The notes under the pieces are model-generated. The model did not search any database, was not told the origin of the DNA, and was given only the letters and a program-made list of their open reading frames with translations. Source: Trebouxia sp. TZW2008 (taxonomy: Eukaryota; Chlorophyta; Trebouxiophyceae; Trebouxiales; Trebouxiaceae). Taken from it: a stretch of DNA of 64,000 nt. The position numbers and the translations under genes were made by a program. How positions within the stretch are numbered: position 1 is the first letter of the stretch; the number at the start of each line of letters is the position of its first letter. Location of the stretch: assembly GCA_002118135.1 (NCBI GenBank), contig BDIU01000151.1, positions 90,747 to 154,746 of the forward strand, in the 5' to 3' direction. Positions 53,907 through 64,000 of this stretch are shown here, in pieces.

Positions 53907-54640
53907 TCATTGACACGACATCGACAATGACAACATATGGCCATGGAACCCCCGGTTGGGTCTCATGAACAACGAAAGTCAATGGACTGAGTCCGCGTAA
54001 AGGGAATCGCATTGTAGGGCGTGGCTGTGACTACTTGACAGGGGTGATCAGCTTGCCAACATGGCCTTCCTCATGATCTCTGTGCAGAGTGCATCAGCCA
54101 CTCAGCAGAAGTTCTTGACTCAGATGGCGCACAAGGGCTCTGATGCACAACACCAACAGGTGAGATCAAAATTGATGTGACATAAAAAAACGACAACATG
54201 TGTCTGTAGGACCCTCTGTTGGGTCCCAAGGACACTGAAAGTCAATGGACTGGTTGAGCGTAAAGGCAGTCGCATTGTAGCGCGTGGTTGTGACTCCTCG
54301 ATAGGGCCATTCAGCATGCCAACATGGCCTTGCCTAGATCTCTGTGCAAAGCGCCCCAGCAGAAACTGCTGACTCAGATGGCACACAAGAGATCTGATGC
54401 ACAGCATCAATAGGTGAGACAGTGCTTGACATCGTCGGCTGGGCTTCAAGGACAATAGAGTGGGTTGATCGATGGGCTGAAGTGGGATGTGACTGTGTCA
54501 GCAGTATAAATCAGCATGCCAGCATTGCCTTGCCCATGATCTCTGTGCAAAGTGCTGCAGCCAGTCAACAAACATTTCTGACTCAGATGGCACACAAGGG
54601 ATCTGATGCTTTAACAAGTAAGCAAATGATTGACATTGTT
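53815..54640 (+). repeat. Donor-side exon echo ladder after amidohydrolase exon 9
   Basis: TTCTTGACTCAGATGGCGCA then CAAGGGCTCTGATGCAC.A.CACCAACAGGTGAGA recurs with the real copy ending at 53897 and further copies ending near 54161, 54413 and (most decayed) 54618. The intervening intron sequence is also repeated (GTTGGGTC.CA.GAACA or GACACTGAAAGTCAATGGAC). Because the copies keep donor sites, the gene's true 3' end is uncertain. Confidence 0.85.
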
Positions 54641-56118
54641 CTGCAATTACTTATAGCGTCTGTTTAACAGAACAAAGCTGAAACGGTCTTACCCCTTGCG
54701 GCGGGGCTCAGGTTAGGTGTCCCATGAAACATTCCCACATCAAGTCTAGGCTTTGTTGCAGGCTCAAGGCCACCGTTCGCTCTGAATCCAAGTGTTCTTT
54801 GACAGCAAAGTTCTTGGTTTGGTCACAAAGCATGCTTGAGGCTGCACTTTGCCAAGACAATCAGTACATAGAGTTTCTACTGTCATAGAGCTTTGAAGGG
54901 GGGAATCATACATGCAATCTCATCATCATTCACTACTGGAGAGTGCATAGGACAGTAAAGCTTGCTGTGCATATATCCTAAAGTGCCGTGTGATTGCAGG
55001 GATCTGAGAAGAGCCAGCTGATCAGCAGCAATCATAGCAGGAGAGTGCCATAAGCAATCCTGCTACTTACAGTGTCGCAGGCTTTTTGTGCTCACAATCC
55101 ATCCCCTTTCAATGTCTCCAGGCAAAAGCCTTTTTTCTTTCTTTTTCAGCAAGACTGCTTGCAGAAGCGTGATTAATTTCAAGCTCAGGCTGGCACTAGT
55201 GTGAGGCACATGCAGCGCCCACAAACGGCATGCTTGATGAATGCATGCACAGCTGAAGCACAGCTGTGGTTTGCGACCTAGTCTTGATAGCCTGTCTGAG
55301 AGATGACTCACAATGGATCTTGGATGGTGCAGCAGCCATTCCAGCTGAGGACGCACAGGCCCTTTGACAGCGCCTTCATGGTCTGTACATCAGATTTAGA
55401 GACATGTCAGACCATGATCTGGCATTTGTGTGTATCTGTGCTGTTCAGTATGTGCTGTTTCACAATCGGCCTCAACAGTTATTCCACGCTGAACACATGA
55501 CCAAGTTCTGTGTTATGAGTTGTGATATTGCATCCCACAGTACTGAAGACTGTGTTGAGTCAAAACTTTTTTACTGCACAGTCATGCATTGTAATCATCA
55601 CAATGGCATGGCTTTCACTGAGCCTGACAGGCAAGTTCCTCTGCCAAGGATGTCGAGACGTGTAAGAACGCAGTCAAACTGTGCCAGCATGACTCCTGGT
55701 ATATTGCGTCAAAAATTAACAAAGTTAAGGTCAGGTCGAGCTTGCTACTAATCGTAGAGCATGCGATCCACTCCATATATATATTTACAACAATGGAATG
55801 CATGTCCGCACAGATGTCCGTACTTCCTGTGCAGCTTCCCCACGCACGACAAGCAAGCTGCAGCGCGTGAATGCACCGCATTTTGACATTTGACCAAGGC
55901 ATTTGAGCTTGCTCGTGCTCTTCTTCCTGCTGCGTCACTTCTTCTTCGTCACTTTATCCTGTTAGTCAGTCTCACGAATGACAGCTGGCTCACGTGTTGA
56001 CTACCTCCGGCTACCTTCACAGTTACTGTCAGACATGTCGAACTGCTGCTATTCGCCAATCCACAACGCGAAGAGCGATTGATGCGCGACTGCATGGTAA
56101 CGAATGCGCTTAACCAGT
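54641..56118. other. Intergenic region, nothing recognised
   Basis: No conserved coding signal on either strand. It includes the likely amidohydrolase 3' region and the RIT1 promoter (CpG-richer from about 55950). Confidence 0.45.
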
Positions 56119-59100
56119 ATGGCACCGCAACGCGACGAGCAAGAGTTCAGCTTTCCTTCGCTCAATTCTGTCACTCATGTGCTGCGTCAGCTGAAAAAGG
56201 AGGAGAACAGCCTCTTTAACTGTGTGTGTTCTGTCTCACGCGACGTGACCTTCATTGACGAGCTTTTAGCTTTGCACCCTGATTTGCCATTGGCAGCGAA
56301 CTTGCGATGCGGGCTTTGGTATGTCCGTAATGCTGAGAGGACATGCTATTTCAAGTCCACTGACGGACATAACGGCAACTGGTCATTCAGCACAACTAGG
56401 CTGAACATCGATGTAGCAGAGACTGCAGCAAATCATGGCGGCTGTGTGATCGTCGACGCCACGCGCAGAGGCAAATCCTTTCCGGTATGACCGCCACCTC
56501 TGCATGCTTTGCGTTGTTGCACATATGGACGCCACAATTACACCTTTGTTTGCCCGCTGCCCAGCGTTTAGACTTGCCTTTGCTGCAGGACTCGTTGACA
56601 AAGACAATCCCCATCTGGGCAACTGTTCTCAACAGAGCTGTAGCACAGCTTCGCAGCTACCATGACAGCACAAGACTTGTGAGGGACAGTGCCTTTGTAA
56701 TCTCTTCGTATCCTCAGAGCGCACACACAGCTGGCAGACAGCAGACGGATGCTGATGGCACATCTTCAGATGGCAAGTATGCAACCAAAGGCAGCTGCTT
56801 AATACACCCAGCCAAGACTGCAAGCAATGACTCAGACTGGGATATCGGCTTGCATCTGCCGCCTTGGGTGTCGTCCAGTGAGCGCATGCAGATTGAGGCA
56901 AAGCTGGACCAATGGGTGCGGCAGCTGTGCCAGGTATGCAGCCTTATGCATGATCGTGCCAAGTGCAGCCAGCAATGCAATTGCTTTTGATTGCACGCTA
57001 ATGCTGTCGCATGACAGCTGCAGAAGATGTCAGTGGCTCATGTACATGCAACAGGCACTCAGCCCTCTGAACATCACAACTTATATGACAACGCTTACCT
57101 GCAATTGATACTGTCTGTCAAATACTATCATAGCGTGTCTCTGAGGCTTGTATGTGTCTGATGCATGCAGTGAACCCCCCCTCATGCTTGCAGGATGCAC
57201 CAAGGCCTGAACATATAGTTACAACCACTCTCTTATGCTGAAAACATATTGCTTGAGCAGGTGAGCGGAGATGTGGGGCGCTTAGCGGCTTTGCTGGACA
57301 AGCCTTTGCGGCCCATCTGGCTGTCACAAGACTCACGCATGTGGCTGAATGCCACGGCAAACCATCAGGATTTGCCCTTCACTCCTCTGTACCTTGTTTC
57401 CGCCTCCAAGACTTCACCTGAGAGGCAATCAATTGGTAATCACCTCAAACACAAAAGTAATTCAGCTCGCTAATGTCCATTCCTTTGCACGCTTGCATGC
57501 GTTCTTGTCTCTGTGGCCAATGTGGCTGTCACAAGATTTGCGCATGTGGCTCAAAGCCATGGCAGACCATCAGGATTTGCCCTTTACTCCACTGTACCTT
57601 GTGTCCGCGTCCAAGGCTTCACCTGAGAGGCAGACGATACGTAGTCATTCTGAATACCATGCTAGGCAAGATCTATCGTGATTAAGAGTGGTCCGCTTGC
57701 ATGCATGCATTGCTTGTTTGGCTCAGGTGCCAACACGAGCACCTGGTGGACGCAGTGGCTGCGTTGATGCAAACAGGACAAGTTGAGATGCCAACATCAG
57801 CAAAGCATGTTGCTCAGCATGGCTGCATAGTTGGGCAGCGCGGCAACATTGAGCTTTGCTCTTAGCTCAGCTGCAGCCTTGAGTGGACCTCAAACTCACC
57901 GCCTTGTTTTGTGCAGCGGTTGGTGGCGGTGAGACATACAGCTACAGCTATGTGCCAGGAGCTGGGGATGACGAGGAGAGCTGGGCATGTGGACTCACTC
58001 CTGCCCTCTTCTGGCAGCACCAACAGGTACATTCCACATTGTGTAGACGCACCATGACAAATGCTGACTGTGCTTTCTTGCAAACTACACATGACTGAAA
58101 TGTTCAACACAAAATGTGTTTCATGCTGAACACATGGGCATGCGGGCTCACCACTGCAGTCTTTTGGCAGCACCAACAGGTACACTGACAATGCATGAGG
58201 GAATTTATAAAGGCTGCTGATGACCACACCATGCGGCATACAATGCATTTGTATGCACATGTATACGCATATCAGGTGCATAAGGCGCAATTCTGGCAGC
58301 TGCACGCCAGCTTGAAGGAGCAATGAGCCACCGCTTGTGCTAGCAGTGATGGCAACAGCGTGACTTGCCTCTTGCTCATACTTGTGTTGCATCACAGCAG
58401 TCGCTGCAAGCTGGTCCCGCCGATGATGGTGCCAGCAGTTGTGCCAGCAACCCTGCTAGTCATGATTACAACACTTTGATCTTCTTCTTGCTCATGCTTT
58501 CTTGTTGTCCACAACAAGAACAACAAGAAAGACAGCATTGTGTGTGTTGTGTTACAGGAGCTATTGCAAGCTGGTCCCAGCGGCATCAAGCAGGCAGTTG
58601 CAGAATTGTTTGAAGGCAACATTGTCTTCTTCTTTGTCTTTTCTGTTTTCCCTCCGCCTTCTTCTTCTTCTTGTTGCTGATGGCTGTAATGTATTACAGG
58701 AGCTGTTGCAAGCTGGTCCTGGCGGCATCAAGCAAGCAGTTGCAGACTTGCTGGAAGGAATGGAGCAGAAGAAGAGGGATGGTTTGGGCCGCACTCTGTC
58801 CATGGCCAGACTCAGCTCTACAAACTCAAATGGTCAACGCGAGTCTTGCAGCTTGACATACAGTCCCACGTATTGAAAAGGCATGCAGGAGTGCACATCC
58901 CACTGGGTTCTTGAAAAAGAGAGATAATGCAGCGGATGACATTCACAGCATACAAGACTTGGAGAAGTTGTTCTGTCGATCATGCATTTTACTGTGAATT
59001 CTGTCATTGTCGGCTGCTGTTTAGCATGCTGACCAGCTTCATCCATGCCTTCACCAATACATGCTGTCTGAGCTCGACCTGCTCTGACAATGTAGTAAGA

Positions 59101-60898
59101 TAAAGTTGGGTGGTGTGACAAATTTTGTTGTGCAGGGACCTAGTACAGTGGAACGTGATGGCATCAACAGTCATTGTGTGACGTTTCAGGTGTGGTGACA
59201 GACAAGCATCATCCAGCACCTGGAGGTGTGGAGGCAAGCCGCACCACACTGCCAGCTCATGGCCTGTTTTGGCTGGGGTGCACCCGCCTAGCCTTGGGGC
59301 CCACCCCTGCTGGGGACCCCTCTTACATCTGGCAACATGTGGATGCCGTGCTCAATGCTGCAACCCCATCTCGTCAAGAGTAAGCCCTCAAGCTTCTTGT
59401 AATGCTGCTAAAACCTTTCATGCTAAGAGTCATTCTCTTAGCCTGCTCATGGCCTATGTTGACTTGGGTGCACCAGCCTAGCCATGGCCCCACCCCTGCT
59501 GGGGACCCCTCCTACATCTGGTAACATGAAAGCAAGCCCGTCTCCCAGAACGTCATCAGACGGTGCTAGCCTCTCACGGGCGCACTTAATGACAAGAGTC
59601 GCCTGTGCTGCAGAGCATGCGCACAGCAGGCCCAGCATGCATAACAGGTGCAGTTTACTGTTGACTGAGTCACACTGTGCTATTTGCAGGCTCAAAGCAA
59701 GCCGGTCTCCCAGAACGTCATCACATAGTGCTAGCCCCCAGCAGGCGCACTCAATGACAAGGGACACCAGCGCTGAAGAGCAGGCACGGCGTTCAAAGCA
59801 GGCACAGCATGCACAGCAGGCAGAACCAGCACAGCCGGCCCAGCAGGCACATGATGCAAAACATGCGCAGCATGCACAGCAGGCAGAGCAGGCACAGCAA
59901 GCGCGGCATGCAAAGAAGGCACAGCAGGCAGGAAGCAGCAGCAAAAGCAACTATCTACGCCTGCCCATTGCCAGCAGCAAAGCGGATAAGCACAGCTTGG
60001 AGCATCAGCTGCCTGCTGCCTTGGAGTTTGTGTCTGGTCATTTGGCGCAACATCACCGAGTACTGATCACATGTGATACAGGTGAGCAAAGCTCGCTGCA
60101 ACTGCTGCCGGTTGTATGCAAAGTGAAGCCAAGTGTCACTTGAAAATTGCCTGAAAATGCTTGATCTTTGCAGAATTTATCACATGCTGTCTGATTGCAT
60201 GATTTGAGCCCCTTGTTGACAGGCATGCGTCCGTTGTGACATCTGTAATTGCTTTTGCTGAATCTTAGCAGCACTGCCCTGACCGCTCACACATGATTGT
60301 GTCTACTCACTCAAGAAGTGCAGCTCATCACTCCATTATCAGCCGTGCCTTTCATGTCACAAAACTGTAAGCTGCCAGGAGATAACGATTGACATATCCT
60401 GCAGGCGAGGACCAATGTGTGTGTTTGGCTGTAGCCCTGTTCCTCGCCTGCTTCAGAGCTTGCAAGAATGACACTGCTGTGCATCACTTTGTGAAGCCAT
60501 ACAACACCAAGCTACACAAGCCAGGAACCAGATTGCTGATGCCTGATGGAACGCCTGTCACAAAGCAGAGCATACGGCGTGTGTTGGCTGTCATTAGCCG
60601 GCTGTTTCCCCTTGCTAGGCCCACGAGAGGCCTGTTGAAACAGGTGTTCAACTTTTTCGAGCCACCCCGCAATGTAGCAGCGGCAGCAGCAGCAGCAGCG
60701 GCATCTGAGGAATGCATTCCAAGTGCAGATGGGCAACAGGTCTCCAACCATTATGAGCCACCTCAGCCTGAAGCAGCGGCAGCAGCGACGGCAGCAGCAG
60801 CATCTGAGCAATGCACTCCAGTTGCGCATGTGCATGGCAATATAGAGCAAGGCAACACAGAAATTGGCAGTGCAAATGACAGCTCAGCTGTTGCATGA
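56119..60898 (+). CDS. RIT1: Initiator tRNA A64 2'-O-ribosyl-phosphate transferase (Rit1 family)
   Basis: Modifies A64 of cytosolic initiator tRNA-Met with ribosyl phosphate, which keeps it out of elongation. Exons: 56119-56484, 56589-56933, 57261-57435, 57917-58026, 58700-58832, 59190-59379, 59690-60081, 60405-60898; 2,205 nt, 734 residues. Signature blocks: PLAANLRCGLWYV, TCYFKSTDGHNGNWSFST, GGCVIVDATRRGKSFP, SLTKTIPIWATVLNRA, YVPGAGDDEESWACGLTPAL and, in the C-terminal phosphatase-like domain, LPIASSKADKHSLEHQLPAA, LITCDTGEDQCVCLAVAL and RRVLAVISRLFPLARPTRGL. It is longer than yeast Rit1 (about 510) because of low-complexity inserts: an Ala/Gln/His run at about residues 475-520 and poly-Ala runs near the C-terminus. 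The exon 5 donor (58832) is chosen by phase; GATG|GTTTGG at about 58780 also fits. An ATG at 56104 would add five residues. Confidence 0.9.
57500..57655 (+). repeat. RIT1: Donor-side exon echo after RIT1 exon 3
   Basis: 57525-57645 repeats most of exon 3: CTGTCACAAGA(C/T)T..CGCATGTGGCT, CATCAGGATTTGCCCTT and TCACCTGAGAGGCA, with the donor region altered to ACGTAG. It reads QDLRMWLKAMADHQDLPFTP and so is still open for about 40 codons. Confidence 0.85.
58125..58190 (+). repeat. RIT1: Donor-side exon echo after RIT1 exon 4
   Basis: GGGCATG(T/C)GG(A/G)CTCAC.(C/A)CTGC followed by TTTTGGCAGCACCAACAGGTACA at 58137-58187 echoes the exon end at 57986-58032. Confidence 0.8.
58385..58765 (+). repeat. 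RIT1: Acceptor-side exon echo ladder before RIT1 exon 5
   Basis: Copies of GAGCT(A/G)TTGCAAGCTGGTCC then (C)(A/T)GG(C)GGCATCAAGCA(G/A)GCAG begin near 58402 (decayed), 58558 and 58700 (functional). The 58558 copy is open for about 20 codons and keeps TTACAG. Confidence 0.85.
59400..59700 (+). repeat. RIT1: Composite echo of RIT1 exons 6 and 7
   Basis: 59460-59525 repeats the exon 6 core (GGTGCACC(C/A)GCCTAGCC, CCCACCCCTGCTGGGGACCC). It is directly followed at 59529 by a copy of the head of exon 7 (AAGCAAGCCCGTCTCCCAGA and on to CGCACAGCAGGCCC). The two echoes thus abut without the intron sequence that separates the real exons. Confidence 0.75.
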
Positions 60899-61957
60899 TG
60901 CACTGCAGATGTGGATAATGCTTTACAATGTGACAAGAGAAATGAACACATGGCTAATAGCAAGTGAGAGTAAAGGTTGAACACGGGCGCGGAAATGCTT
61001 TCACAGGCTCTATCTTGAGGTTTACAGAACAGCCTGATGGGTGGCATTGTGAATCTGCAGCCAAAGGATGACATGAAGGTCAATGAATGCGGTGACATTA
61101 GTTTGTGAGTGAGAGAGGCTGTACTGCTTTGTACCATTTTGAAAGCTGCCTGACTGTGATCCAGGGGGCTTTTGTGCATTTTATGATTTTGTGCTCATAC
61201 TGTTTGACATGCAGCTGTGAGCGAAGGCAGCGCTGCTTTCTGATTATAGCAGTGACAAGGACTGATTGCAAATGATTGGGTGTCCTTACTGACTGAAATC
61301 GTGTTGATGGTGCGTGAGGACTCATTTTCAAAATACAAGTACCTTGGTGACTGCTGACTCTGATCCGACTGGCAGAAAGATCAAGGACTAAACTGATCTG
61401 TCATTCACCTGTGAGCTTGTGCAGAAGGTTCTGCAAAACCTGTAAGATGTAACCACTGATGTTATCCATACGCAAGAAAATCTGTGATTCTGCATTGCGC
61501 ACGTGGTAGTGTTGTGTAGTCATCACCCCTTTTTGTGACAATATGGTCATGATTTCATCAATATAAACTCAGTTTTGTTACAAAATCGCTGAAGAAAGAC
61601 AAGCCTGAATATAACGAGAGAAGGGAAAGCAGAGACTATGCAGAGAGTGGGGTCTGTGGTTTGTGTTATTGGAGTAAAGTCAGTGATTCGACACCATCCC
61701 CTGCCAACCGTACCGCTAGGCTCCACGCAAAGCTTCCTGAGCGCTAGCCTGCTTCCACGGCTGGGGCAGGCCCCATGAGATTCTAGCCTTTTTACAGTAG
61801 ATACGGTCTGGAACAGAAGCCTTACAGCGTCTGCAACCAACCGGTCAAGAGTTCAGTGAAGTCGCTAGCAGGCATTCATGTGCGTATTGTGGAATAGCTG
61901 CAATCTTGCATCAGTCATGCACATGTTGTGGAAGCATGACAGCTGCACAGTGCAATT
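60899..61957. other. Intergenic region
   Basis: It contains the RIT1 3' untranslated region; TGTAAGATGTAACC near 61440 includes TGTAA, the usual green-algal poly(A) signal, but far from the stop. No coding signal is seen. A CpG-richer patch (61680-61830) may mark the next gene's promoter. Confidence 0.4.
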
Positions 61958-63113
61958 ATGAAGTTGCAACTAGTTGCTCTCCACATGTGTCCCTGGTTTG
62001 CAGGCAACTACAAGACAACTACATACAAGCCCCGCAGCTTGTTGAACTACTACACCAACAAAGGCATTGGCAGTGTGAAAGGCGACGGCGATGGTGGTGT
62101 CGGCGGCGCCGGCGGTGATGGCGGCAGCTTTAATAGCGCCAACGTGCACGGCAATGCCAAAAACTCTGCCAATGTTGGTAATGGGGGTGACGGCGGCGAT
62201 GCCAATGGTAAGTGTCCCTGCCTGTACATGCAAATTGGTGTCATCGCCAATATTTACATGCTTCAATTCTGATTATATATTGGTTTGCAAAGCTGATTTT
62301 CACCATACACAGTAGCTAGCAAGCATTTCTGATTCTATGTCGATTTGCAAAGCTGATTTTCACCATATACAGTAGCTAGCAAGCATTCATGCGCTGATTG
62401 CATAGATGTCATGCTGTCATCAGTCATTGCGGCTCTCCAGGTTGCTCATTGATTGTGTTCCTGGTGTGGCAGGCAACTACAATGCCTACAAACCCCGCAA
62501 TTTGCTGAGCTACTACACCAACAGCGGCATTGGCAAGGTGAATGGCAACGGTGACGGCGGTGTCGGCGGCAAAGGCGGTGATGGTGGCAATGATGACAAT
62601 GTCAGCGTGCACGGCAAAGCCAAAAACTCTGCCAATGTTGGTAATGGTGGCGACGGCGGCGATGCCAATCGTAAGCTTCCTGTTCCTGCTTCTACATGCA
62701 ACCAAGACGCGATTTGATGTCATGCACACCAGATGCAAAGGCCAGTTCCTTGTACTATTGTCTGCACCAGCTCATCTGCTTGTTTGCCTGCGCTAGTTTG
62801 TGCAGGTATATAGCTTGCAAGCAGAAGTTGACGTTGCAGAGTTGCAGCATGCACATGGGTTTGCAGCATGCTCATGGGTCTGGCACTGGCGTAGTTATGA
62901 TGCAGCTGCCCTGGTTGCCTTCACCATTGTCAAAAGCAACTTGAGTGACTAGCCAGGCACCTCATTTGATGGGACATGTGTGAGCTGTCATAATGACATT
63001 GTCATGTTTGATAGGAGACCAGAGCTTTCTGTGTTGCTTGCTGATAGCCCTGCTTGCTGATAGCCCTGCCTTCCTGATATGCAGGAAACGCAGTCTACAA
63101 GGGTAAACCCTAG
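61958..63113 (+). CDS. Small Gly/Asn-rich protein with two repeat exons
   Basis: Exons 61958-62207, 62473-62670 and 63085-63113 join in phase 1 to give 158 residues. The first 15 residues (MKLQLVALHMCPWFA) could be a short signal peptide, or the true start may lie upstream with GCAG at 61998-62001 as an acceptor. Two homologous repeats follow: GNYKTTTYKPRSLLNYYTNK and GNYNAYKPRNLLSYYTNSGI. Each continues with a Gly/Asp-rich tract (GDGDGGVGGAGGDGG; GNGDGGVGGKGGDGG) and an HGNAKNSANVGNGGDGGDAN-like end. A third short exon gives NAVYKGKP and a stop. The repeat exons share phase (1-1), so they could be added or skipped without a shift. Perhaps a wall or matrix protein; I do not recognise a family. 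Confidence 0.6.
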
Positions 63114-63228
63114 TTGATTGGGGAGCAGCATTTGCTGTGTGAATGGCAGGAACGGTGAGCTCAATGTTGCTCCATACCTGCCAACATGTAGGCGGCGACT
63201 TCAAAACAAAACATGTGTTTGATATGCA

Positions 63229-63775
63229 ACTCTAGCATGAGAATTGACTGGCTGCTCATTTGCCATTTGCTGGCGCAACTGCAGCATGAGCGTTACGCAA
63301 CAGCAGCATGAGCGTTGATTGTGCTAGCTTCACACAGGTGCCACACCCAATGCTCATGCTGCCGTTGTTCAAGTGATGGGATGCGCAACATCCAATGCGC
63401 ATGCTGCAGTTGCGCAAAGGATGTGTCATGGCTGCTCGATGACCTAGTGTAGCTTACAATGCCTAGTCATGTTCGCTTCGAGGCGTTGGCTGCAACGGTC
63501 TAATGTTTGCACTCTAGCATGAGCGTTGCTTGGCTGCTCATGTGCCATCTGCTTGCGCAACTGCATCATGAGCATTGACTGTTCTAGCTGACACAGACGC
63601 CACATCCAACGCTCATGCTGCAGTTGCGCAAGTCATGGGATGTGCAACAACCAATGCTCATGCTGCAGTCGCGCACATGACGTGATAAGCATAGTGCTGC
63701 ACGATGACCCATTATGGCTTACAAAGCCCAATCATGTTCACACGCAGCTGTGTGTGGCTGCAGCGATTTATGTAG
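63229..63775. repeat. Two-unit repeat array with internal inverted repeats
   Basis: Two units of about 280 bp (from 63229 and 63511) share ACTCTAGCATGAG(A/C).TTG and a GCTTACAA(T/A)GCC.A(G/A)TCATGTTC end. Within unit 1, GCGCAACTGCAGCATGAGCG (63273) faces its inverse at 63392-63415. Within unit 2, 63555-63577 faces 63606-63630 and 63651-63675. Confidence 0.7.
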
Positions 63776-63896
63776 TATGCAGATGCTGTAAGCTTTTTAA
63801 GCAGAATGATGTGGTGATTGCAGGGTAGACAATTCAGGGCAACATGCTGATTGCTTGATCAGAGCAGATTGAAGCAGATGATTCGCTTTGAGAGCG

Positions 63897-63916
63897 CGTG
63901 TGTGTGTGTGTGTGTG

Positions 63917-63981
<65 letters not shown>

Positions 63982-64000
63982 CGGGGGGTGTGTGGGTGTG
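63897..64000 (+). repeat. (TG)n microsatellite at window end
   Basis: A nearly uninterrupted TG run from 63897, with GAGAG and GGGTGGCGGGG interruptions. It continues to the window edge. Confidence 0.95.

Noticed and set aside
55063..55356. 97-codon minus-strand ORF in the region before RIT1
   Set aside because: No motif, homology or splice context supports it.
1..64000. tRNA, rRNA or snRNA genes
   Set aside because: No cloverleaf, rRNA core or snRNA signature was seen by eye; a tRNAscan or Infernal run would be decisive.

Overview
This is nuclear DNA from an intron-rich eukaryote, most likely a green alga (Chlorophyta; Trebouxiophyceae is a guess). It carries a nuclear gene for a plastid ribosomal protein, a plant-type exportin-7, a prolyl 4-hydroxylase with a C-terminal ShKT domain as in algae, and plant-like chromatin proteins. 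I assembled eight gene models by following conserved protein sequence across GT-AG (and a few GC-AG) introns. In every multi-exon model where I give an exon list, intron phases match at each junction and the summed coding length is a multiple of three. The exception is the window-truncated rps13.

Layout. 1-1230 (-): 3'-truncated rps13 for plastid bS13. 1604-12503 (+): XPO7, 21 exons. 13240-16532 (+): secreted prolyl 4-hydroxylase, 7 exons. 17121-32698 (-): a 25-exon, about 1,461-residue WAC/HARE-HTH/DDT/WHIM protein, probably an ISWI-type chromatin-remodelling partner. 33.1-40.1 kb: gene-poor, with retroelement relics, tandem arrays and orphan ORFs. 40197-42841 (-): PHD-finger protein. 43391-47482 (+): divergent from it, a protein with a SAND/ULT-like segment, a Tudor-like domain and a SUMO-interaction-like motif. 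47.5-48.6 kb: more mobile-element debris. 48883-53906 (+): cytosine-deaminase-like amidohydrolase. 56119-60898 (+): RIT1-type initiator tRNA ribosyl-phosphate transferase. 61958-63113 (+): small Gly-rich tandem-repeat protein. The end holds an inverted-repeat array and a (TG)n run.

The most unusual property is not one gene but a pattern in nearly all of them. Introns contain degenerate tandem copies ('echoes') of the edge of a neighbouring exon. Acceptor-side ladders repeat intron tail plus exon head upstream of the real exon. Donor-side ladders repeat exon tail plus intron head downstream of it. The functional copy is always the one contiguous with the exon body. About twenty exon edges show this, with two to six copies each. 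The clearest case is a five-copy array of about 180 bp in XPO7, whose four extra copies are still open reading frames ending in TAG. This suggests a genome-wide process of exon-edge tandem duplication that lengthens introns and seeds decoy splice sites.

The genes do not form one pathway. Three (the DDT protein, the PHD protein and the SAND/Tudor protein) are probably chromatin-associated; the last two share a divergent promoter region.
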